A program made the position numbers and the translations under genes. DNA of 64,000 nucleotides from Platerodrilus igneus (taxonomy: Eukaryota; Arthropoda; Insecta; Coleoptera; Lycidae). Shown piece after piece: positions 23,160-34,593 of the stretch (positions within the stretch are counted from its first letter, which is position 1; every line of letters starts with the position of its first letter). The stretch is from positions 124,001 through 188,000 of the forward strand of contig JARFIW010001090.1 of assembly GCA_036346225.1 (NCBI GenBank), given 5' to 3'. The notes under the pieces were generated by a model. That model did no database searches and was not told the DNA's origin. It saw only the letters and a list, made by a program, of their open reading frames with translations.

Positions 23160-23698
23160 TTTTCCCCCTATTTGAATACAAATAATCCCACTTATTTGAA
23201 TGCAAATATTAAGCATTTAGACCAAAAAAAAATTACAAAAAAAATTACCTATCTCTCTCTACCCTTATCTATCTAACTTACCTACCTTATCTCCAATTCA
23301 AAAAAAAATATTTACACCTATCCTATATCCCTATCCTATTCCTAACTCTCACCTAATTCTATAAACTGAAATTATCCCTAACTTCATCCTACTCATCCAT
23401 CTAATCCTATATACATCCTATATACCTATCCTATTCCTAACTTTTAACTAATCTTCACTATACTTTACTTCCCCCTACCTAATCCTATATGCCTATCCTA
23501 CTCTTACTCTATTCCTAACTCTCCACTAATCTTCTATGAAATATCTACACTTAACCTATCTTATTTTCTTCCTACATTTACTCTTTATTCTCATCCTAAA
23601 CCTATTCCTAATTATCTCCCATATTTATCCTATACCTAACTTTATTTTCTATAACCACTTACTTCTACTCTTTTATATACACCTATGCTATCCCTATC
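23160..23698 (-). repeat. Purine-rich imperfect tandem tract and PPT, element 2
   Basis: The plus strand is made of repeated CCTATCCTATTCCTAACT-like units, so the minus (coding) strand is purine-rich. The tract ends at AGGGGGAAAA (minus strand, 23169-23160), the likely polypurine tract directly before the 3' LTR. Confidence 0.7.
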
Positions 23699-24610
23699 CT
23701 ATTTAAATCTAACTCTCTTCTTGACCCTCCAAGTCTTTCTTCTTACCATGCTAATACTCTTCATCCCTATCTCTCCCCCTTCTATATCTATACTTAACAT
23801 CCCTGTTATCTCACATAAACTAAACTTATCATCCCTATTATCCTGACTTTTAAATATTACTTCTTCTTCAGTCCCTACACTTGTCTGTTTCTCATTTATT
23901 ATTGTTTCCCTTTCTGCCGACAAACCAAACGATACTACTTTACAATTATCAATTTTTCCCTCTACGGAAAATCCTATGTACCTTCTAGAATCCTTATGTA
24001 ATGGAATCCGCCAGAATGAATCCCTTAAATCTACTTTATTCAAAACAAACTTGCCACTTAACCTCGTCAAAAATAATTCTGCCTTCACCTGCTCCTGATA
24101 TGCTGCTGTTGCTTCTACCCCCACTAATTCTGCATTTTCTTGTACTAAAGCTTGAACCTCTACTCTCCTATCCTCTGGACATCTTATTGTGTTGATCTGT
24201 TTACCTTCATCATCTTCTACCTCTACTACATTAATATTCAACCCCGTGTCATCCTCTGTGACTTCATAACTGCCCTTCCATGGCACTACCCTATCCTTAA
24301 TCCTTATTACCTTCCTTTCCATATCTATCAAAACCCCTAACTTCATCATACAGTCAACACCTAAAATGCTCTGAAACTTCAGTCCAGGTACAATTACAAA
24401 CTCCTGTTCACAGCTTAAACCTCCTATATCTATCCTAAGCACCACAACACTATTTACTACAGCAAACTTCTTTTATTTGGAGCTACTAAATGGCTACGCT
24501 TTATAGGCATAATTCTATCACAAACCTTATCCCTAATTTTGCTGACGAATTCCTCCGATATTAAACTCGCCTCTGCCCCTGTATCAAGTAATACTTCTAC
24601 ATTATTCTCA
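23699..24610 (-). pseudogene. Protease and RT fragment of gypsy element 2
   Basis: The protease active site VEVLLDTGAEAS is encoded near 24605-24570, just upstream of a frame break. The open frame from 24445 continues with VIVPGLKFQSILGVDCMMKLGV. The RT is cut: only KVDLRDSFWRIPLHKDSRRY and VVSFGLS remain. Motif A keeps its aspartate here. After FGLS the sequence becomes unrelated and ends in a basic tail (RRKTWRVKKRVRFK). The region between protease and RT is also shortened (EQVKAELFLTRL joins directly to FVLNKVDL). This is a heavily deleted pol. Confidence 0.78.
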
Positions 24611-25320
24611 AAATTTCTAAATTAATAATTGGCAAACATACATTTTCCTTAGTTTCTGGCTCTACTTCCTCCTCAATTTTGAAAAATTCACGTGGATGTT
24701 CATATACATTTACACTGAAATCTAGTGGTCTGTCGCGTTCTAAAAATCCTGTCCAGGTCTGTTTTCCTACTTGGTCCTGGTCTAGCCGTCACCTCAGCGT
24801 ATGTCCTAGGCGTTTCCACTCGTTCCGTGTCTGTATTAGCAGTCCCGCTCATGTCTGGTGAACTATTCATTCTGGTAGGTCCCGGTCTCGTGCAGGTCCC
24901 CTTCCTAAACTATTACTTCTAACGTATGGTCTTCTCTGTTCCCAATTCTGTCGCTGGTATCCGTAACTATTCCCCCGTCTAGCGTAGTTGTCCCGTCTAT
25001 TGTCAAACCTAACTGTGTTGATCTGTCTTTCCCTGTTATCCCGAGGTCGTCTACTACTTACGCGTCGTACCTCTGCAGGTATTCTAAAACATTTCTCTGT
25101 CCACTATGTTCTGTAGTGCTACGTGTTGTCTTATTTCTGCCTCAAGTGTCGTGATAAATACTTAATAATTTGTCGGTCCGTCAGTGGTGGGTTCAGTTGC
25201 TTTGCTATGCTATACTTGCGTATAGCATATTGCTCCCTACTTCCTGAAAATTCTCCCTTAAATTTCCTGTGATTAAGTCGTCTCGTACCTGGTCTTGTCT
25301 GTGGTCACTCCAGTAGTGCT

Positions 25321-26131
25321 TTAAAATTTGTTTTCAAAGTCCTGATACGTGTCTATGTCCTGTCCTACTAAATTGTACCATGCTTCCGCGTTGTCCTTTA
25401 ATAAAGCCTTTATCGTATTCAGTTTAGTCTGTTCGTCAAATAAATTTCCCACTAGATTTCTTACACTATTAATAAAAATTTGTGGATTTACCCTGTTATC
25501 GCCATAAAACTTCATGTGTTGGTCCAATGATACTCCACCTGTAGAAAATCTGGGACCATCCCGTTAAATTTGACATGTTGTATTTAATACTACTAATTTC
25601 GCGTTCTACCCTGCCTAACTGATCCCTACATGAGTCCGTTACTTCAGTCATTTTTATATTAATCTCTTCTTCACAAAAAATGCGTACTTCGGACCTTAAA
25701 TGTTCCATTTCCTGTCGAAGACCTGTAATATCACGCTCATTTTTTTCAACCCTATTTTCAACTTCCCCCATCTTTACGGTAAGACTATTTTTAAACTCTG
25801 TAAATTCTCTCGTCGATTTTTCTATTTTATCCCTAATTCCTGATTTAATTGGTCAAATTTCCGATTTGAGTCCTCTCTCGCTCTATTCGATTCATCGCTA
25901 GCAGTTCTAATTTTCTGTTAGACTCCTCCATCGCTCTATTCGATTCTTCCTAGCTAATCGCATTTCCTCTAACATTCTCATCATTAACTCATTTCCTGTT
26001 TCTCCTGATTCCGTCCTCGACTGATCTCTACTGCCTCCAGCTTCTTCCATTTTCGAAATTTTCTCACACAATGCACTATCGTCACTTCCAATTTCCACTC
26101 CTTGACTCCTTAACCACTCCTTTCTCTGCAT
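25321..26131 (-). pseudogene. gag of gypsy element 2 (fragmented)
   Basis: The first segment (26131-25907) begins MQRKEWLRSQGVEIG and is rich in Glu and Arg. The second (25771-25496) has a coiled-coil look (VENRVEKNERDITGLRQEM). The third (25527-25321) has the core MKFYGDNRVNPQIFINSVRN, then KALLKDNAEAWYNLV and YQDFENKF, homologous to element 1. The segments are in different frames. Downstream to about 24900 the Arg/Gly-rich tail can be traced only in pieces. Confidence 0.75.
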
Positions 26132-26251
26132 ACGTTCAAATCACTCACACACACTCTAAAATACTCCTAAATTTATACACACACAAAAACTCTCTCTCTC
26201 AGATCGCCAGTTTCCTGGAATAAAATCACAAAAATTTTATTTGGACCTCGA

Positions 26252-26272
26252 GCCCTCACGTTGTGGTCGCCA
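26252..26272 (-). promoter_or_regulatory. Primer-binding site of gypsy element 2
   Basis: The minus strand reads TGGCGACCACAACGTGAGGG four bases past the LTR end. TGG at the start and AACGTG in the middle fit a tRNA 3'-end complement. The site resembles the tRNA-Lys type, but the match is imperfect and the primer is not certain. Confidence 0.65.
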
Positions 26273-26276
26273 TATA

Positions 26277-28522
26277 TGCTGTGAAATGCTCCTGTGAATG
26301 CGGGAACTGGGTCCTTTCAACAAAAAAATTCTAGTCCCACCGATTGGGCGTCATAAACTGCTGTGATCCTGTTTTCGCCTCGGCTGCTCACCTAATTTTA
26401 TAAACCTCCTCATTCATAAAATTAAACAACACATTCCTACCACAAACATCAACGTTAACTCTATTTACATCAATATTCAGAATACATTAAATTTTCAAAT
26501 TAAATTTCAGCATAAAATTAAGTTTTAAAAAGAATTTCAAGATTAATTTTATTATCATTTTAATGTGCATCCAGAATTAAAGTCCTTGTTGGATGCCTAT
26601 TAATTAATATAACAATATAAGCAGACCGGAGTCTGAGTATAAAGGGAGCATCTACCACCCCTTTACGTTAATTAACCAGGTTCGTCTAATTGAGCTCAAA
26701 GACATACCCAAAATTTCATCATAATCCAGAACATCAATACTAAATACCCCTTTCTACTTAAACAAGCAAATTTCATCTTAAAATTAAAATTTTATGGTTA
26801 GTACAATTTCACTAATGTCCATTTAAAGTAAATCAATTATAAAGTTATTCAACACACACAAAAATATCAAAGTTCAACCAAAATAGTATAAATTACCTGA
26901 AGGTTACTGCACTCGTAGCTTCAAGGTACATCGTCCCTTTTGTTAATCACACCATTCCAACTGGATTATATTTACAACTTCTGATTCTCAACGCTTTTCA
27001 AATTTTCTCCATCACCATTTATTTAAAGTTGTTTCTGGGCTTTTCCGGAACTCATCTGTGTATATCTGACCCTTGTTTGTGGATCCAGACACATTTATGA
27101 ACCATTTAATTATTCACCCCCGCAAAATAGCAAAGAAATTCATACTTCTTTCACCAAAATACGCCAAAACTGCCTACTAATGGGTATTCATTTGTTGTTG
27201 CAAATTTTGACTAATTAGTACAGTGATACTAAATTTTATTACCTTGTATCTAAGTGCACTCAAGTACATTCATGTTAGCACGTAAATAACAAACTGTTTT
27301 AAATCACCAAAATATACGAGCAAACTTTAAATTATTTTATCAAACTAAAATGCACTGTTTAACATCTTGAATCAAGTCGCGGATGTAAGAGCTTTTAACG
27401 CATCGAATAGTCAAAAGTCTAAGAGAGCCAAATTCATATTACCACCGGTATATATAGCGAATAGCCGCACGTCGCTTTTGTCCTCAAAACAGACAATTCT
27501 TAAGAATTTCTCATGCTATGTTCCCAGTCCGTAGCCTGTGCGTCGGTTTTACGAATTTTGTACTCGCCCCATTTAAATCTCAGAAATTCTCACACGGCAC
27601 GCTAAACATGTCCGAGAAAAACTAATTAATTTTGTACAGAAATTGTTGTTTCTACCTCTGATATTTGCATCCTATTTTCAACCAATTGTGACCCTCGTGA
27701 CGTTGCTTAAATCACGCCTTTTACTATATGTGTCTTTGCTTGACGCATTTTCTCTTTCCTTTTCTAACCTGTTCGTATTGGTGCAAATTGATATTCTTTA
27801 TTATCGATTATTTTCCAGTCCATGTGGACTATCTGGGTTAAATAACCCCGTATCGCACCTTCCCGTCTATTAAGCCCCGGTTTCTCCAAGATTCTTTGTA
27901 AACATTAATTATCTGCAAAATTTTCGCCGAATGAGCTTTTTAAATAAACCCTGTTTTGTATTTCGTGCTAAAGCATCTGACCGTTTCCAATATCCTTAGA
28001 ATCGACATGTTTATCTAAACAAATTAAACTGAAATTGCCTTTTAAAATACGCAGGTGTGTTCAAACATCCTACTTCTAACTAACACTTCTAGGATTTGCA
28101 TTTTATTGGGTTTTTACAAGTTTCTATAGATATTATCTGTTACTAACGATTCAATTAACTTCAATTAAAAATAATACCCTTTAATTTTTAGTGAATCCTA
28201 ACTAAATATTAGTTATTATCTGTACGTTTTGTTCAATACCGGTTACTTGAAATAGAGTTAATTAAGATAAATTTTGCATGTAATTTCTCTTTGTTTCTTT
28301 ATTAGGAATAAATAAATTACACGCAGAGCTTTTTTTTAATACTGTTTCTTTTGATATAAAGCGTCTTGTACATGATTTAAATTTCTTATTTTTACTGAAA
28401 CGACCGAATTTATTTATGCTTCATGGTTTTAATAAAGCGTATTATTTAATAAAATTCCTTATGCACGGTGATTAAAATTATTTGATGTGATTATTTAATT
28501 TTCTACCCTGGTCTAAATATGA

Positions 28523-28525
<3 letters not shown>
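26277..28525 (-). repeat. 5' LTR of gypsy element 2
   Basis: It is nearly identical to 20919-23159, with small indels (for example an extra CTC near 26408). Its outer end, ATGAGTA, runs directly into (TA)n. Confidence 0.9.
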
Positions 28526-28561
<36 letters not shown>

Positions 28562-28563
<2 letters not shown>

Positions 28564-30118
28564 TATTCGACATTATAAAATGGTTTAAAAAAAGGTAGTT
28601 GTTAGTACTGAGGCTAAAAACATTAATTTACCACTCCTATCAAGCTATTCTAAATTTAAAACACTACGATAAAACAAAGATTGATGAATAATTACTTGTT
28701 AAACGCAGATATAGAATGTTATGTACTAGTGATGCAGCGTTTGAGGTTTAAAAAAAGCATTTTTTCACTGTTCTTCAATACGAAGGGTATCTAATGTAAC
28801 TTCAACTGAATGTGTATAGGTTTTGTTGATAGAAATGTTGTTTGTAATTGTTCAGGATACTCTATTCCATTAATTATTTCATGTACCTGTAAATGAAAGT
28901 AGTTTAGTATATTTTAATTATAAAGTGATGAAAATTTATGAAATGTCAACAAATGAAATTTAATACAAATAATACCAAATCTGTTCCAAAATAGCAATTA
29001 AGTACAGTTAAGGATGAAGTAGTGAATGTATTCCTTGTAATTATTATATAGTAGGCAAGATGTAAATGTTTTAGATTTCCTAGGTGATAAATGTTTAGAA
29101 TAAAGGAGTTGATTAAAAATTTGTATACTGTATAGATGTGTTTTGGCTTTAAGAGCCTGTAATTAAATTGATAATAGTAATATATGTGTTTAAAGTGTAT
29201 GTTTTTTATTTGAGTGGTTATCAGAAATAATACTCCACTGAGTTTCATGTTTATAAAAAGGTGTATCAGAAAATAAGTAATAAGGGTTATACAACCAATC
29301 AAGTTCCAGAGAAGGAATTCCAATTAAAGCAGACATCGGGTCATCTCTTGTGTTAGAGAAGAGTTGCACCAGTGATATTGAGATATTTTGCAGCAGGGTC
29401 CAGTCGTATAGGATTCCGGTCCATTTCATATTGGTGAAGTATTGAAAGTGTTCTTAGTAATAGAGACATATATGAGCATACAGTTGACGAATTAGTAGTT
29501 TATTTGTAGAAGTTAAAACAAAAGTTAATTCCAATTGAACATAAAACTAAAACGTACTTTTAACAGGTATTCACTGCAAGCATTCAAGGCGATCTTGTTG
29601 TATCCTGTATCAAGGTCCATGTACAACCCAGGCACATTCAGAGGAGTTGCAGGTATTTGAAGTTATCTTTATATGCACATCATTTAAAGTAATTTGTGAA
29701 TAATTTGAATTTCAAACGCTTACCTAAATTAAATATTGTTGAGTTTATTTATCAATCTTTGAATATAACCACGAGATACTAGCACTAAAAGAGGTTAAGT
29801 GGTTTTGACTAAACGACGCTTTATGCGCATGTGTTTTATATACCTGTAAGAGGACAAAGAACTCACGTTTTCTTACAGAGTAAAAATTGCTAGATTCAAT
29901 TATCCCTGAACGAGTCTTTAAAAGCCGTGGCATAAATAAATCAGGAAATTTTTCTTTATTGAAATCATTTAAAGGGCCAACACCACATTTAGGGTTGCAA
30001 ATATTAATACTTTAACTCCTATTTTTGAATTATAATTTTTGATATCACCATACACTATATATTTTTGTCGAAACCCAATGTGGTGCGTGGAGACATAAGG
30101 AAACACAGCAGACCATAC

Positions 30119-30120
<2 letters not shown>
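28562..30120. other. Non-repetitive stretch between (TA)n tracts, no secure gene
   Basis: The minus strand at 29429-29265 has protein-like composition (ALIGIPSLELDWLYNP, then YYLFSDTPFYKHET). At 29567-29652 a short block has an AG acceptor (TTTTAACAG) and GT donor (TTGCAG, GTATTT) on the plus strand. The two clues point to opposite strands and I recognise no family with confidence. The block could be host sequence or an unknown element bounded by TGGT and ACCA. Confidence 0.3.
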
Positions 30121-30155
<35 letters not shown>

Positions 30156-30157
<2 letters not shown>

Positions 30158-31558
30158 CTGTGACCTTTGTGAGTAGGAGAGCCACTGATTAATGCAGTGA
30201 GTTAGGTACAACAAACTGTATTAATGAGAATGCATTGGAAAATATGAAATTATTCTCTGTTCCTTTTCTTTGTCTGACTAGCCCAACGGAAATTATACTG
30301 TGGAATTTTTGAAAATGAAATAAAACAGTTTACAGGTTAAGCTCATACATAATCTTATTCCTAAACTATTACTAAAATAATCATTACCTAATGTTTGTTA
30401 ACAGAAACTCACATATCTCCTCTAACAGGTACAATAATCCTCTTTAGTAAATAGGTGGGTAATTTACCTTTCTTTTATTACCATGCTTGTGAGCGTGATT
30501 AGCTAATAACTCTTCACAGATAATTTATTGAATGTCAAAATGCTTTGAACTTCGACCTCAAATTTTTCTGCAAACTATTCGCTTCATAATCAACAAAATT
30601 GAGAGCTTATTCTAATTTAAATTACAAAATATTCAAATATTCTTATCAATTAACAAACAAAGAACAAAAATTTTATACTTGCAATGTGAAATAGCACTTA
30701 TCCAAATCGCAATTGACGGTATTAAATACTTCCTGTTTTCATTTATTGCCTCCACTTAGAATATGAGTTTACAAAATGCATTTTCATCAATTTAACTCAG
30801 CAGTAGCTCTTGTATCAAAGAATGTTCAATTTTCTTAGTATTTTACAAACAATTATTTTTCATCAAATAATTGCGTTTGAGAACTTCTGTTTCAAACTAC
30901 GCAAACTTATAAGTTTCATGTCGTAAACTAATTTAAAGCCGGCAACTCTGCTTTAAATCTTACATGATGAATGTCGAATCAAATCTTGAATGTCGAATGT
31001 TACATATTGTTTGGTTTAGGAAAGAATCACATCCGTTCCTCTTCAGATCCTGTTATACACAAAAATTATATCTATTCGTCATTTTCCAGAGTTTTCCGGA
31101 TTCATTTGGAAGGATGTCACCGCTGACGTAAGAACTTACACCGATTTCGCGTTTTAACGATCCAACTAGTGTCAATTGTCGTGCTTTATGTTTAACGTAA
31201 AAGCATCGTTTATCCTCTTCTAACGCATGAAGTTAACGGATCATGGTCTCCTTTGTAATACGTAAGGCTATTACACCGCTTCTTATAGTCGTGCGAGTTC
31301 TTTGAACTGGGGCGTTTATTCATTAATTAACTTATACAACATTTCTTAGTAACTGACGTACTTGTTTATTAACAAAGAAGATTTTGGAATTTATGCTTTA
31401 TTTGAAACTTTCAAATGAATTTAAATGTTATTTATACATGGGAAATTTATATAGGGTAGCAAAGCTAAATATTGGGAAATTTTAATTTTTCTCATTTTCC
31501 TTTTGGTTGGTAATTTTTCATAGAATTTAGGTGTTCAATGACCGCTCGTTGTTTTTAT

Positions 31559-31563
<5 letters not shown>
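30156..31563 (-). mobile_element. Solo LTR, TGCTGTGA gypsy family
   Basis: It starts TGCTGTGACCTTTGTGAG after (TA)n. CTGACTAGCCC occurs near the left end, as in the other members. The right terminus GTTTTTATCA runs into (CA)n, where ATCACAGCA would be expected, so the end seems eroded into simple repeat. Confidence 0.5.
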
Positions 31564-31611
<48 letters not shown>

Positions 31612-31622
<11 letters not shown>

Positions 31623-31835
31623 AATCGGGCTAGTAGTTATATAGCCATTAACAAAACAATAGCTTTATTACTTCACAGGGGAGGAAGCATCCACTTACCG
31701 ACGGTTTCGGCTTTGTTAACCCTCATCAGAGCGAATTAGTTTCTCGCCCTATGAAGTATGATGTATCTGTAAAGGTGTGTGTGCGTGCGTGCGTGTGTAT
31801 TGATGTGATAAGGAGGTCTTAAAAGGTCAATGAGC
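31612..31835 (-). mobile_element. Short Penelope-like 3' terminal fragment carrying the hammerhead
   Basis: The region between (CA)n(TA)n and a GTGTGCGTGC simple repeat has no RT. It is assigned to Penelope-like elements only by the hammerhead and by analogy with the other copies in the window. Boundaries are approximate. Confidence 0.4.
31692..31733 (-). ncRNA. Hammerhead ribozyme motif (type I)
   Basis: On the minus strand the order is CGCU, the core CUGAUGA, stem II (GGUU with AGCC around AACAA), GAA, A15.1, stem III (CC with GG around GUC), U16.1, A17, then AGUG. CGCU and AGUG can pair as stem I with one G-U pair. All invariant core residues are present, and cleavage is predicted between 31696 and 31695. 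Hammerheads of this kind are known in Penelope-like elements and other retroelements; downstream sequence with AATAAAGCTATTG fits a retroelement 3' end. Outer stem I pairing was judged by eye only. Confidence 0.75.
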
Positions 31836-34590
31836 ATCAAATTATACAAATAAAATGACCAAGAAAACTTAAATTTTCTAATAAATAATAAGTTTCGTTG
31901 GTTCATTCTGTATACCAATTACAAAGCAACATCAACTCTCTGGGTTAGCAATAGCTGTAAAACTCGTACAAAACAAAATTTTGAGATTAGTTACGAATAC
32001 TTGCAGACGTATTAAACAAGGTATTTTGATGTCACGAGGAATTTCCTATATTTGAAAAGTCGCAAACTATAGTATTTTTTATTAAAACTAAGGATCTTAA
32101 TTTCACTACTGAGAAATGCAATAAATGCAAATGCCCCAAAATTAAATATATTTCAATTCCTTAGATATGTTTACATATTTTCGCTTTTAATATATTTTAA
32201 AAAGTGTTTGTTTTTTTTACTTCTTCCTATATAATACTAATCCATAAAGCAAAATATAATAGGTTAAGTACTTAATATCCTGGATTATATACTTATATTT
32301 ATTTTGCTTACTACGGGGCTAGGAAATAACAGGAATAAAATATTTCGATTAAGTTTATGTCACAAGCAGTAGCTAAATATTATTACTTACTTTCAACAAT
32401 GCAATTTTTTATATCAAGTATAATACACAATAGTATAGCTACACAATCAATGCATTTTTACTGATTTGTTTGTTGTAATACATCCTAGATTCTTCTTAAC
32501 GCTTGTGTAACAAAATTATCAAGAGTGTTATTGGCTCTTTTACCAATGCACCCAAGATTAGCTAATGTTTAAGTGTGCACCTGTATCTATTTACTGCTAA
32601 AACATATTACTTCTGTAAATTTGCCCACATTTATTATTCTTTAAGTCCATGACAAAAGCCAAAAATTATTAGTCTATTTATTGTAAACATTTTTATTGAA
32701 CACGTCATTTTAACTACTTGTTAAACAAAGAGGAATGTTTTATGCATGTGGCTTTATCTAGAGAAGTGATTACTGTTATTTATACATTAATAATCTAATA
32801 ATTATTCATTTAGCAATTCTATGAAATACGTAAGAATTAAAATATAAACATTCGAATGGGAAGTGTAAAAATAATATTAACCCTTTGTTACTTTTATCAG
32901 AATGCACACCTTTGCTATGTTAAAATACAAGATATGTAAGTGGAAAATTTGTTTCTAACAGTTTAATTCCGTGTTTATATCTGTAGCTTGAGAGTATATC
33001 AAAAACAAAAAAGATTATTTGTAAAAATAAACTCTAACAATACTTCTGTAAGATTTTTTAAATAGACAGACGAATAGATAGATGTGATGCATATAACTAG
33101 CAACAAGGTACAGTTTTTTTATTATTTTAATCTTAATAGTATTGAAAAACTTTTTGTCAACACTTAATAAGTTAAATAAATAGTATTGTTTTACAAAATA
33201 CAAAGAAAGTCGATCTAGTATATTAAACTATGGAAATAATTGCATACCGTCTTTCAAAGTCAGATTAACAAATAGCTTGTTTCACTCATTATTACTTTAT
33301 ATAATGAGAAGTTTCCATTTGAATAAATAGTGGTTAGTTAGTACCCCTGAAGACATGTAGAAGACTGCAAGTAAGCATCAGCCTGTACAGTAAAATTATC
33401 CCCAAGTGCCATTGCCAGTATCCAGAAGACCATGTTGTATAGTTATTAAGTTGGAGGTCGCAATGAGTAGTGCTAACTAAATATCCCTTAATTTGAAAAT
33501 CTATGTTTAGCATGCCAATAGTCAAATTAGCAACATATCTTCCACAATTATTGGCTTGTTTCATCAATGCTAAACCAAATAAAATGGTTCCCTTTTGTTT
33601 GTCAAATTTTGATGAATAGTATCTTGAAAAACTAAACTAGCACAATGTTTTCTTAAAGTGCTTTTGCTTGATATAAGTATTTGACAATGCTTTTTTACAA
33701 AATGTTTGAAAACTATGTAATTCTTGATTCAATTATTGATTTGCAAAATTAAAATCTTTTTGTTATTGATGCCCAGAGGATAATTGAAGGGATCCTGAAA
33801 TGATTTTTAACAATTAAATTTTTGTGTGCGGTGTTTTTGTAAAGCAGTTTTAAATTTTGAATAGTTTTTAATCTGGCCATTCACTTCAGGCTTAGGTGTT
33901 GGCATTCTGTATTAAATAATGAAGTCACAAATAAAAAAAAAAAAGAAAAATGCCCTCATTATACATTAACAACATACAGCACAGTTTATTGTCATGGAAT
34001 TTATTTTTTAAAACAGATTAAATCCTTTTACTTGATTAGTTTAGCTGCTAGCATGGTTTCACATAGAAATTGGTAAAACACAAATAAATTTGTTTGAGAT
34101 CAAAAGCCAATGGTAGAACTACCTACACCGTTATGTACAAATACCCAAAAGATTAGAAGCTAAGATAGCGTCTCTTTTGTAGCAAGATGAGTATCTTAAA
34201 TAATGATTTGTACTACGTTAAATTAATTTTATCTAAAAATTTCAAAAAAGCATAAATGTGAAAAAAATATAAAAAAAGAAGTAAGCAAAATAAATTTAAA
34301 AAAGTCGATGTCAAATGATTATTTTGCGATTAAGTTACACAAATTTTGAACACATTTCTAATTGTTTATAATGATTACAAGAAGCAAAAAACTTAAAATC
34401 CTGTCCCTGGTCATAGCTACTGGGATTTGCATTTAAATAATTAACATCACAAATTCTTCTTACTTGATCAGTGTCACCTGCTTATTCATATGCATTATGA
34501 AAACTTTTTCTGTCTGCAAATTATAAATGTTACTTCAGATCTACATGAATTATAATTGTTTGGTATCGACTGTCTAATTTTTATTTGTAA
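31836..34590. other. AT-rich stretch with no recognised gene
   Basis: About 2.7 kb show short open frames only and none carries a motif. No repeat shared with the rest of the window was noticed. It may be unique host intergenic or intronic sequence. Confidence 0.45.
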
Positions 34591-34593
34591 TTT

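Larger units (their letters stand above)
20919..28525 (-). mobile_element. Gypsy-type LTR retrotransposon 2, internally deleted
   Basis: Direct LTRs at 20919-23159 and 26277-28525 are very similar and differ mainly by single-base indels, so this insertion is relatively young. The internal region, read on the minus strand, holds a PBS, decayed gag, protease and a short piece of RT, then a long purine-rich (minus strand) tract and the PPT. RNase H, integrase and most of RT are missing. The element lies between (TA)n at 20892-20918 and (TA)n at 28524-28561. Confidence 0.9.
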
